A DNA stretch of 36,171 nt from the NCBI GenBank assembly GCA_964556705.1, contig CAZKXX010000031.1, forward strand, positions 1 to 36,171, read 5' to 3'. Under the pieces are notes generated by a model. The model made no database searches. It was not told the origin of the DNA and worked only from the letters and a program-made list of their open reading frames with translations. Below are positions 1-6,375 of this stretch, one piece after another (the stretch's first letter is position 1; the number at the start of each line of letters is the position of its first letter). A program made the translations under genes and the position numbers. Source of the DNA: CAZKXX01 sp964556705 (GTDB lineage: Bacteria > Acidobacteriota > Terriglobia > UBA7540).

Positions 1-149
1 CAGACGCTCGGCTTCCACACGGCGACACCCGGCGTCAATTCCTCCTCAGGAATGAAGCGGATGAGCTGCGCGTCCGGCCGCCCGCAGGCGTCGAGCGCCG
101 CCGTGGCGCCGCTCACGGTCGAAATTTTGAGAAAGTTACGACGATCCAT
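1..149 (-). CDS. actB: ActB N-terminus, alternative complex III iron-sulfur/molybdopterin-fold subunit (partial)
   Basis: The gene starts at an ATG at 149 and runs off the left edge, so only about 49 residues are visible. It opens with a twin-arginine signal (M-D-R-R-N-F-L-K) and then a short stretch reading I-R-F-I-P-E-E-E-L-T-P-G, as is usual at the mature N-terminus of ActB-like proteins. The last visible codons (K-P-S-V and then TG..) are where the first cysteine of the Fe-S site is expected. ActB belongs to the periplasmic face of alternative complex III, a quinol:electron-acceptor oxidoreductase. It lies 147 nt downstream of the pentaheme cytochrome gene, which matches the actA-actB order. 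The call depends mainly on that neighbour, because a generic Tat-exported molybdopterin oxidoreductase would begin in a similar way. No Shine-Dalgarno sequence is visible. Confidence 0.6.
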   Translation of the reverse strand, partial: MDRRNFLKISTVSGATAALDACGRPDAQLIRFIPEEELTPGVAVWKPSV

Positions 150-296
150 AGGAGCAGCGACAAGTGAAACCAAAAAAGCCGCCCGCCGAATTCACTTCTT
201 CAGATTCCCTGTGAGTTGCAGTTTCTTGTGCCCGCTAAATCCTGAATCCCAGCTCCTGAATCCTCTCTGCCAGCCCCCCTCCCCCAGCCGCCGACC

Positions 297-908
297 CTAA
301 AAATGGCACGTCGTGCAATCCACTGACGCTTGCTCCTGCTGGTGGCAGGTGACGCAGGTGCCCATGGTCAGGTTGACGGCGCGCACGGCGACGGTTTGCT
401 GCGTCAGATCGCCATGGCACTTCGCGCACTCGACGCCCGCGCGTACGTGCGGCGCGTGCTCGAAGCGCACGTGCGCGAGCGGACTGTAGTCGTACACCCG
501 CTGCCAGGGAACGTCCTCGCCTCGTTCCTGGTAGGCGGCGAGCTTTTGAATTTCCGGGTGTTCGGTGGCGATGGCCGCGTGGCACATCATGCACGTGGCG
601 ACGCCCGGGATGCCTGCCACGGGGCTGGTTTCGGCGCTGGTGTGACAATCGGCGCAATCCATTTCGTTTGCGAGATGGACCTTGTGCGAGTAAGCGATGG
701 GCTGCACGGGTTCCGGGCGAAGGCCCAAGAAATTCCGGACGGCTTCGCCCAAGGTTCGGTGCGCGGGGGTAAAAACAGGTGAAACGGCGGCGGGCGACGA
801 CGTGCGCTCGCCTTGAGCGTCAAGCGCCGGCCGCCCCACGAGGAGCCACGCCGCGGCCACGAGGGCGGCAAGCGTCGCCGCGCGCCAGAAATTTTGGTGC
901 CGTCGCAT
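297..908 (-). CDS. actA: ActA-like pentaheme cytochrome c
   Basis: This 203-residue protein has an N-terminal hydrophobic segment (about residues 9-25) that acts as signal or anchor. Five CXXCH heme c motifs lie at about residues 85, 106, 161, 185 and 198, and the last one ends one residue before the C-terminus. Extra histidines (for example S-H-K-V-H near 74 and F-E-H-A-P-H near 149) can serve as distal ligands, as in class III-type multiheme cytochromes. Five hemes in roughly 200 residues, followed by an ActB-like gene, is the pattern of ActA from alternative complex III, which takes electrons from quinol in the membrane. A cytochrome c3-family protein of another oxidoreductase is the alternative. 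The gene diverges from the GNAT gene at 1106 across a 197-nt gap. Confidence 0.75.
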   Translation of the reverse strand: MRRHQNFWRAATLAALVAAAWLLVGRPALDAQGERTSSPAAVSPVFTPAHRTLGEAVRNFLGLRPEPVQPIAYSHKVHLANEMDCADCHTSAETSPVAGIPGVATCMMCHAAIATEHPEIQKLAAYQERGEDVPWQRVYDYSPLAHVRFEHAPHVRAGVECAKCHGDLTQQTVAVRAVNLTMGTCVTCHQQEQASVDCTTCHF

Positions 909-1105
909 AGGGCTGATTCGTTTAGGTTTTCGCGCCCGAACTCGCCCGGGAAGCGGCTATGTTACACGCGGCCCCGATTCCTGTAAACAACGCGCCGAAA
1001 CCTTCGCGCGACCCGAGGCCGGCGCAGCACTCGCCCCTTCCTCATCCTTGCTTCGCTTGATATGATGCTGTGTTTCCGGAATGGGCTCCGGCAAGGGCCA
1101 CCGTG

Positions 1106-1624
1106 ATGAACGAGCGACCCCAACTCCAGACTCGGCCCGCACAAGCGCGCGACGCGGAGGCCGTCGCCCGCATCTACCACCAGGCTACGCAGGACGGCCT
1201 GGCGCCCTTCGAGGATTTCCTCGTGACCCCCGAAGAGCGGCGGCGCTGGATCGCGGAGCGTTCCGAAAAGCATCCGGCGATCGTGGCGGAGCTCGACCAG
1301 CGCATCCTCGGCTGGGCGGCGCTCAGCATGCATTTCACCCGGCCGCGCATCGAAGGCGTGGTCGAGATGCTGATTTACATTGACCGTGACTATCGCCGTC
1401 ACGGCGTGGGTCGCGAATTGATGCGCGCCCTGCTCGACGCCGCGCGCGTCGCCGGCCACCACAAAATCCTCGGACGTTTCGTGGCCCACAACGACGCCGG
1501 GCGGCGCCTCTGCCGCCTGGCGGGCTTCCGCGAGGTCGGGGTCCTCGAGAAACACACCCGCATCGACGGCCGCTGGCTCGACGTCATTCTCGTCGAATAT
1601 CTGATTCGGGAAAATCTGAGATAA
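1106..1624 (+). CDS. GNAT family N-acetyltransferase (phosphinothricin acetyltransferase-like)
   Basis: This protein of about 172 residues has the GNAT fold. The acetyl-CoA-binding motif A is seen as I-D-R-D-Y-R-R-H-G-V-G-R-E-L, with the R-x-x-G-x-G pyrophosphate loop. It is followed by the later H-N-D-A-G-R-R-L-C-R-L-A-G-F-R-E-V-G segment that is typical of the PAT/YncA-like subgroup. It should transfer acetyl from acetyl-CoA to an amine; the true substrate cannot be read from sequence. I chose the ATG at 1106 because an AAGGG stretch precedes it by about nine bases. An in-frame ATG at 1070 would add 12 residues with no family character. It stands alone, with divergent actA upstream and a convergent DUF2059 gene downstream. 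Confidence 0.8.
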   Translation: MNERPQLQTRPAQARDAEAVARIYHQATQDGLAPFEDFLVTPEERRRWIAERSEKHPAIVAELDQRILGWAALSMHFTRPRIEGVVEMLIYIDRDYRRHGVGRELMRALLDAARVAGHHKILGRFVAHNDAGRRLCRLAGFREVGVLEKHTRIDGRWLDVILVEYLIRENLR

Positions 1625-1647
1625 TCGGCGCGATTCCTTCCTCCCCC

Positions 1648-1684
1648 GATTCCCCTGACGGGGCGTCGGGGGCCTCAGGATGAC
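1648..1684 (+). repeat. Degenerate intergenic repeat, copy A
   Basis: This stretch begins GATTCC and ends CCTCAGGATGAC. The same end sequence recurs at 12730-12765, and a more distant copy lies on the other strand at 8738-8778. All three are intergenic and carry GC-rich complementary middle parts. It sits between the convergent GNAT and DUF2059 genes. Confidence 0.5.
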
Positions 1685-1711
1685 CCCCGCGGCGTGTTTC
1701 GTGATGCGCGA

Positions 1712-2209
1712 TCAGGGGTTCCGCTGAATCTCGTAGCCCTCTTTTTCCATCTCCAGCAGAATCGCCTGGCCGAGTTCCTGTCCCCAAGTCACGCCGATGC
1801 CGGCGGATTCCTGGAGAATCTGGGGCATCACCTGGAGCGTCCGCTGGCCCGCGGGCGACTGGTAGAAGCTCAGAAGGGCTTTGATGTCGTCGTGGCTGAA
1901 GTGCCGGTCGTAGATGGGGACCATGCGCTCCATCAGGTCGTGCGCGTTCATGCGGGCTTCGAACTTCTTCACGAAGATATCCACCATCTCCTGCTGGCGA
2001 GGGCCGGGTGGGAACGCCCGCTCGAGCATCGCCCGGTCTCTTTTCAGGCTGGCCGTCGTAATCCCCAACGCGAGCTTCGCGGTCCCGGTGAGTTCAATCA
2101 GCCGGCGGATGTCCGCCTCTTTGCCGGGGTCGGCGAGGCGGAGCTGTCCGGCTGTCACGGCTCCGACGAAAAAGATGGCGCAAAGGGAAAAATAAATGGC
2201 TTTCTTCAC
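1712..2209 (-). CDS. Exported DUF2059 domain protein
   Basis: The protein is about 165 residues long from a GTG start at 2209. That start is chosen because AAGGAG lies nine bases upstream, and the product then begins V-K-K-A-I-Y-F-S-L, a proper signal peptide (residues about 1-20, ending near V-T-A-G). An in-frame ATG at 2290 would bury the signal behind 27 odd residues. The mature part matches DUF2059: an early L-I-E-L-T-G-T-A segment, a middle M-V-P-I-Y-D-R-H-F-S segment, and the hallmark I-K-A-L-L-S-F-Y-Q-S-P-A-G-Q-R. DUF2059 proteins are periplasmic and of unknown function. It is convergent with the GNAT gene and lies downstream of the permease on the same strand, about 106 nt away, so co-transcription is possible. 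Confidence 0.75.
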   Translation of the reverse strand: MKKAIYFSLCAIFFVGAVTAGQLRLADPGKEADIRRLIELTGTAKLALGITTASLKRDRAMLERAFPPGPRQQEMVDIFVKKFEARMNAHDLMERMVPIYDRHFSHDDIKALLSFYQSPAGQRTLQVMPQILQESAGIGVTWGQELGQAILLEMEKEGYEIQRNP

Positions 2210-2315
2210 GGTTCCTGGCTCCTTGTGATTCGGCTCCGCCTGAGGGGATCTGCCGCCCTTCACTATCGCATGCCGTTGAGACGGGCGCAAATTCGCCTGA
2301 CTTCAAATGAGGGGT

Positions 2316-3662
2316 TCAGACGCGCCGCGGACGCCGCCAGAAGAGAAACACCGGCACGCCGCATGCCACGATGGCCAGTCCGATGCCCGCTTCGACGGGA
2401 TTTGTCACCAGCGTATTCACCGTCACCACGAGGGCGCCGGCGACGAAGATGAGCGGCGTCCAGGGATAGCCCCAGGTGCGATAGGGGCGGGGAAGTTCCG
2501 GCCGTCGCCGGCGCAGGACGAGAACGGCGAGCGTGGCCGCGGCCAGAAAGATCCAGCCGGCGAACATGACGTACGTGAATAGCTCTTCGTAGGTCCCGCT
2601 GAGCGCCAGGACGGCGGACCACGTGCCGACCAGCACGATGGCCGGGGCAGGCGTTTTGAAGCGCGGATGAATGCGCGCGAAGAACGAAAAGAGCACGCCG
2701 TCGCGCGCCATGGCGTAGCAGGCTCGCGGCCCGGCGAGCACCGTGCCGTTCAGCGCGCCGAAGATCGAGCAGAGAATCAGGACGCTCACGAAGGTGGCGC
2801 CGCGCGGTCCGGTCATCGCTTCCATCGCCGCCGCGGCCACCGTCTGGCGCTCGGCGAGCGCCTCGAGCGAAAGCACGCGCAGATACGCCAGGTTCGCGGC
2901 GAGGTACGCCCCGGTGATAATCAGCAGCCCCAGCAGGTAGGCGCGCGGCACCACGCGCGCCGGATCCTTCACTTCGCCGGCGGCGAGCGAAAAGTGATGC
3001 CAGCCGTTGAACGCCCAGATCACTCCGATCAGCGCCACCGCGAACGACGAGAACGTCGTGGCCGGCGTGGGAAGCGGCTGCGCGGACGCCACCGGCTCGG
3101 CGGCCGGAGCGAACAGGGCGAAGCCCACGATGATGGCCAGGCCGCTCAGCTTGGCGAGTGTGAAGACCGTCTGGACGGCCGTGCCTTCGCGCACGCCGAT
3201 GACGTTCACGGCGGTCAGCAGGGCAATCGCGCCTACGGCCACGACCTTCTGAGCGGCGGGCGAGAGCGGCACCAGGCTCGCGGCGTAGATCGAAAAGGCC
3301 ACGCCGAGGGCCGCAATCGAGCCGGCCGTGATGACCAGCACTTCCGTCCAGGCGTAAAGAAACCCCGCCAGCTTTCCGTAGGCTTCCCGGAGATAAACGT
3401 AAACGCCACCGGCCTCCGGAATGGCGGCGCCCAGCTCGCCGAGCGAAAGGGCGCCCGCCAGCGAAAGGACTCCGCCGACAATCCAGACGGCGAGAAGCGC
3501 TTCCGCCGAGCCCACCTTCTGCGCCACGTTGTGCGGAATCAGGAAAATTCCCGAGCCGATGACGTTGCCCACCACGATGGCCGTCGCGCCCAGCGGCCCG
3601 ATCGCCCGCAGCAGCGTGCGCGGCGCTTCGACGGGAGTTACGGTGACGGGTTCAGCGGGCAT
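2316..3662 (-). CDS. APC-superfamily amino-acid permease
   Basis: This is a 448-residue polytopic membrane protein with about twelve hydrophobic segments. The first helix carries the substrate-binding G-S-G-I-F motif (V-G-N-V-I-G-S-G-I-F-L-I), and the next loop has the conserved G-E-L-G-A-A-I-P-E-A-G-G-V-Y-V-Y-L segment. Both are typical of the APC family, closest in style to the LAT/SteT-type exchangers and YfnA-like permeases. It should carry amino acids across the inner membrane by symport or exchange; the substrate is not readable. It diverges from the SDR-RidA-PLP enzyme cluster, which looks like amino-acid metabolism, so a functional link is plausible but inferred. No clear Shine-Dalgarno sequence precedes the ATG at 3662. 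Confidence 0.88.
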   Translation of the reverse strand: MPAEPVTVTPVEAPRTLLRAIGPLGATAIVVGNVIGSGIFLIPHNVAQKVGSAEALLAVWIVGGVLSLAGALSLGELGAAIPEAGGVYVYLREAYGKLAGFLYAWTEVLVITAGSIAALGVAFSIYAASLVPLSPAAQKVVAVGAIALLTAVNVIGVREGTAVQTVFTLAKLSGLAIIVGFALFAPAAEPVASAQPLPTPATTFSSFAVALIGVIWAFNGWHHFSLAAGEVKDPARVVPRAYLLGLLIITGAYLAANLAYLRVLSLEALAERQTVAAAAMEAMTGPRGATFVSVLILCSIFGALNGTVLAGPRACYAMARDGVLFSFFARIHPRFKTPAPAIVLVGTWSAVLALSGTYEELFTYVMFAGWIFLAAATLAVLVLRRRRPELPRPYRTWGYPWTPLIFVAGALVVTVNTLVTNPVEAGIGLAIVACGVPVFLFWRRPRRV

Positions 3663-3708
3663 GCGTCAGGCCGCGGCGAGCAAAAACTCAGATTCTCGAT
3701 GCAAAGGC

Positions 3709-3737
3709 TTTACGAGCCCCGAGCGCGCCATTATACT
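3709..3737 (+). promoter_or_regulatory. Sigma70-type promoter for the SDR-RidA-PLP cluster
   Basis: TTTACG at 3709-3714 and TATACT at 3732-3737 are separated by exactly 17 bases, inside the divergent gap between the permease and the SDR gene. Transcription would start near 3744, about 43 bases before the SDR start codon. Confidence 0.5.
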
Positions 3738-3786
3738 GGCGCGGCGCTGCTGGCCGCGGAATTTCTCTTTGAGGTCGTTAACCGAC

Positions 3787-4572
3787 ATGGGGCGAGACAC
3801 GAAGCCGTCGCCGGAGTTCATTCCCAACCGGTTCCGCAATCAGGTGGCCCTGATCGTAGGCGGAGCGCAGGGAATCGGGAAGGCGATTACGATGCGTCTG
3901 GCGCGCGAGGGCGCGCGGGTGGTGATTGGAGACATTGACCGCGCGATGATGCGCAAGACGGTGCGCGAGATCGCCGCCGCAGGCGGGACGGCGCGGACCC
4001 TCGCCTGCGATGTGCGCGTGCGGCGGCAGGTGGAGCGCATGGTCGCCGGAGTGGTCCGTGAGTTCGGGCGGATTGATGTGCTGATGTACGTTTCGGGCGT
4101 CAACCGCGTGGTCCCCTTTGTCCGCGCCGAGGAGTCCGATTGGGATTTCGTCGTCAACACGAACCTGAAGGGCGCGTTTCTGGTGGCGCGCGCCGTAGCG
4201 CCGCACATGGTGCGCCGGCGGCGCGGCAAGCTGGTGTTCATCTCCTCGACGAACGCCTGGGACGCGGAAGCCGAGCAGGGGCCTTACAACGCCTCGAAGG
4301 CGGGTGTATTCCTGCTCGCGAAAACCTTGGCGCGGGAACTCGGGCATTACGGCATCAACTCCAACGCCGTCGGGCCCGGGCTGATTCGCACGCGCCTCAC
4401 GGCTTCCGTCCTGCGCAGCCAGAAGTTCATGCGCAAGTACGAGAACCTGATTCCGCTCGGACGTCTCGGCTATCCGGAAGACATCGCCGGCCCCGCGACG
4501 TTTCTGGCGTCCCGCGACGCGGACTACGTCAACGGAGTGCTGTTGTTTGTGGATGGCGGTCAACTCGCTTGA
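3787..4572 (+). CDS. SDR family NAD(P)-dependent oxidoreductase
   Basis: The 261-residue protein is a classical short-chain dehydrogenase. The Rossmann glycine motif is G-G-A-Q-G-I-G-K (residues 25-32), in place of the usual T-G-x-x-x-G-I-G. An acidic residue follows beta-2 (V-I-G-D-I-D), which favours NAD over NADP. The S-G-V-N segment corresponds to the N-A-G motif. The catalytic serine lies in F-I-S-S-T-N, the catalytic pair is Y167-N-A-S-K171, and G-P-G-L-I-R-T fits the cofactor-binding loop. The C-terminus ends in F-V-D-G-G, as in FabG-like enzymes. The ATG at 3787 is chosen because the fold begins right after it; the frame stays open further upstream without family character. It is the first gene of a probable three-gene unit with a RidA-like and a PLP enzyme. 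The substrate is unknown. Confidence 0.87.
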   Translation: MGRDTKPSPEFIPNRFRNQVALIVGGAQGIGKAITMRLAREGARVVIGDIDRAMMRKTVREIAAAGGTARTLACDVRVRRQVERMVAGVVREFGRIDVLMYVSGVNRVVPFVRAEESDWDFVVNTNLKGAFLVARAVAPHMVRRRRGKLVFISSTNAWDAEAEQGPYNASKAGVFLLAKTLARELGHYGINSNAVGPGLIRTRLTASVLRSQKFMRKYENLIPLGRLGYPEDIAGPATFLASRDADYVNGVLLFVDGGQLA

Positions 4573-4577
4573 CCGAA

Positions 4578-4697
4578 GAATAGTGAATTGTGAACAGTGA
4601 ATTCTGAAAGGACGCGGTTGCGACAGTCATGACGACGAACCTTCTGAGCGCCGCGAAGTCGAGCGCGAAGCAATTCACTATTCAGAATTCACTATTC
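4578..4697. repeat. Long inverted repeat (MITE/REPIN-like), copy 1
   Basis: The arms at 4578-4603 and 4672-4697 are reverse complements over 26 bases with two mismatches, and about 68 bases separate them. The arms are AT-rich in a GC-rich genome and are built from the unit (A/T)GTGAATT. The element fills the gap between the SDR and RidA genes. A similarly built element with related AATTC-rich arms lies at 29343-29427. Confidence 0.75.
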
Positions 4698-4717
4698 GTG
4701 ATTTCCGAGGAGCATCC

Positions 4718-5146
4718 ATGCGCAAAGTGGTGAGAAGTTCGGAGTCGCCGCGCCCGCGAGGGCCGTATTCTCCCGGCATCATCGCGGACGGGTTTATCTT
4801 TGTGGCCGGGCAGGCGGCGGTGAACCCCAGGACCGATCAGCTCGAACTCGGCGACGTTCGCGCGGAGACCCGCCGGACGCTTCAGAACATCCGGGGGATT
4901 CTGGAAGCCGCGGGAAGTTCGCTTAAGGACGTCGTCAAGGTGAACGTCTATCTCTCCGACATGAAAGATTTCGAGGCCATGAACGAGGTCTATCGCGAGT
5001 TCTTCTCGGAAGACCCCCCGGCGCGCACCACAATCGGGGCGCAGCTTCCGAAAATCAAGGTGGAGATCGACTGCATTGCGCGGCGGCGCAGGCGCAAGGT
5101 GAATCCCTATCGCGCCACGCGGCGGCGATTCATCGGCATGGAATGA
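4718..5146 (+). CDS. RidA family (YjgF/YER057c) reactive-intermediate deaminase
   Basis: This is a 142-residue RidA-family protein. The N-terminal G-P-Y-S-P-G and F-V-A-G-Q segments are diagnostic. The conserved arginine that binds the carboxylate of imine substrates is R103 in P-A-R-T-T-I, and the partner acidic residue is E116 in V-E-I-D-C-I-A. RidA enzymes hydrolyse reactive enamines or imines released by PLP enzymes such as serine/threonine dehydratases. That fits the next gene, a PLP enzyme whose start codon lies 6 nt past this stop. The unusual part is a tail of about 20 residues after the family's normal end, very rich in arginine (A-R-R-R-R-R-K and later R-R-R). It might bind nucleic acid or a partner, which is speculation. 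The inverted repeat lies just upstream. Confidence 0.87.
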   Translation: MRKVVRSSESPRPRGPYSPGIIADGFIFVAGQAAVNPRTDQLELGDVRAETRRTLQNIRGILEAAGSSLKDVVKVNVYLSDMKDFEAMNEVYREFFSEDPPARTTIGAQLPKIKVEIDCIARRRRRKVNPYRATRRRFIGME

Positions 5147-5152
5147 GGAGCT

Positions 5153-6247
5153 GTGAGAATCACCGAACTTCCCACGCCGGCCCTGACGATTGACCTCGAG
5201 GTTCTCGGGCGGAACCTCGGCCGCATGGCGGAACTGTGCCGGCGGAACGGCGTCGGCCTGCGGCCGCACATCAAGACGCACAAGGCGCCGGAAGTGGCGC
5301 GGATGCAACTCGAGCGCGGGGCCGTCGGGCTGACCGTCGCCAAAGTCGGCGAGGCCGAGGTGATGGCGGAGGCGGGGTTTGACGAGATCCTCGTGGCGTT
5401 TCCGATTTACGGCGCGGAAAAGTTGAAGCGGCTGGCGGCGATCGCGCGCTCGCGCCGCGTGATGGTCTCGCTCGACAGTGAAGCCGTGGCGCGCGAGCTA
5501 TCCTGCGCTGCGCAGGCGCAGGGCTCGACCGTCGGCGTGCTCGTCGAGTTCGACGCCGGCTTCCACCGCTGCGGACTGCCGCCGGGTGCGGCGTGCGTTG
5601 AGCTGGCGAAGAAAATCGAAGCGATGCCGGGCCTCGAATTTCGAGGCCTGATGACCTATTTCGGCCAGGTCTGGGGCTCGCGCGAGGAGCGACGCCGCGA
5701 CGCGCTGAAGGCGGCGGAGGAAGTGGCGCGGGCGCTCGCCGCGTTCGAGGAAGCGCGAATACCCGTGGAAGTCCTGAGCGGCGGCTCGACGCCTTCGGCG
5801 GAATTTGCCGGCGAAATTCGCGGGCTCACCGAAATCCGTCCCGGCACGTATGTGTACAACGACCTGAACACGCTTCATCAGGGCGCCTGCGCGCTCGAAG
5901 ACTGCGCGGCACGCGTGGTGGCGACCGTAGTCTCGACGGCCGTCCCCGGGCGCGCCATCCTCGACGCCGGCTCGAAGACTTTTTCGAGCGACCCGCTGCG
6001 CTCCGGCCCGGCCAGCGGCTACGGGCTCGTCGTCGAGGCGCCGGACGCGCCGCTCATCAAGCTGAACGAAGAGCACGGCTACCTCGACATCACGAAATCT
6101 TCGCGCCGCTTCCGGGTCGGCGACGTCGTTACGGTCATTCCCAACCACGTCTGCACCTGCGTCAACATGCACGACGAGGTGTTTGTTCACCGGGGCGGGG
6201 AAGTGGCGGGCACGTGGCGCGTCGCAGCGCGCGGCAAGGTTCGGTGA
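5153..6247 (+). CDS. D-threonine aldolase / D-serine dehydratase-like PLP enzyme (DSD1 family)
   Basis: The 364-residue protein is a fold-type III PLP enzyme. It has an alanine-racemase-like N-terminal barrel beginning L-P-T-P-A-L-T-I-D-L. The PLP lysine lies in R-P-H-I-K-T-H-K (about K41), and the phosphate/barrel segment S-G-G-S-T-P follows. The C-terminal domain has a metal site, H332-V-C334 in P-N-H-V-C. His-x-Cys resembles the zinc pair of eukaryotic D-serine dehydratases, whereas D-threonine aldolases often use His-x-Asp, so dehydratase or aldolase are both possible. The GTG start at 5153 is chosen because the family's first strand begins six codons later. The GAGGAG there is oddly close (two bases) and overlaps the ridA stop region, which suggests translational coupling. 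Dehydration of D-serine would release the enamine that RidA clears. Confidence 0.82.
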   Translation: MRITELPTPALTIDLEVLGRNLGRMAELCRRNGVGLRPHIKTHKAPEVARMQLERGAVGLTVAKVGEAEVMAEAGFDEILVAFPIYGAEKLKRLAAIARSRRVMVSLDSEAVARELSCAAQAQGSTVGVLVEFDAGFHRCGLPPGAACVELAKKIEAMPGLEFRGLMTYFGQVWGSREERRRDALKAAEEVARALAAFEEARIPVEVLSGGSTPSAEFAGEIRGLTEIRPGTYVYNDLNTLHQGACALEDCAARVVATVVSTAVPGRAILDAGSKTFSSDPLRSGPASGYGLVVEAPDAPLIKLNEEHGYLDITKSSRRFRVGDVVTVIPNHVCTCVNMHDEVFVHRGGEVAGTWRVAARGKVR

Positions 6248-6375
6248 GGGGCAACCGCCGCTCAGCCTCAGACATTTCAGGATTCGACCCAGTCTCATCT
6301 AAGAAATTCCATGTCCCGACAACCCGCTTCCTGCTATTCTCACGCGCTCTCGATCGCTCCTGGAGAACCAGACCG

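Noticed and set aside
2667..3938. 423-codon frame on the plus strand opposite the permease
   Set aside because: It is a shadow, rich in His/Arg/Gly, crossing two genes. The permease has clear transmembrane segments and APC motifs.
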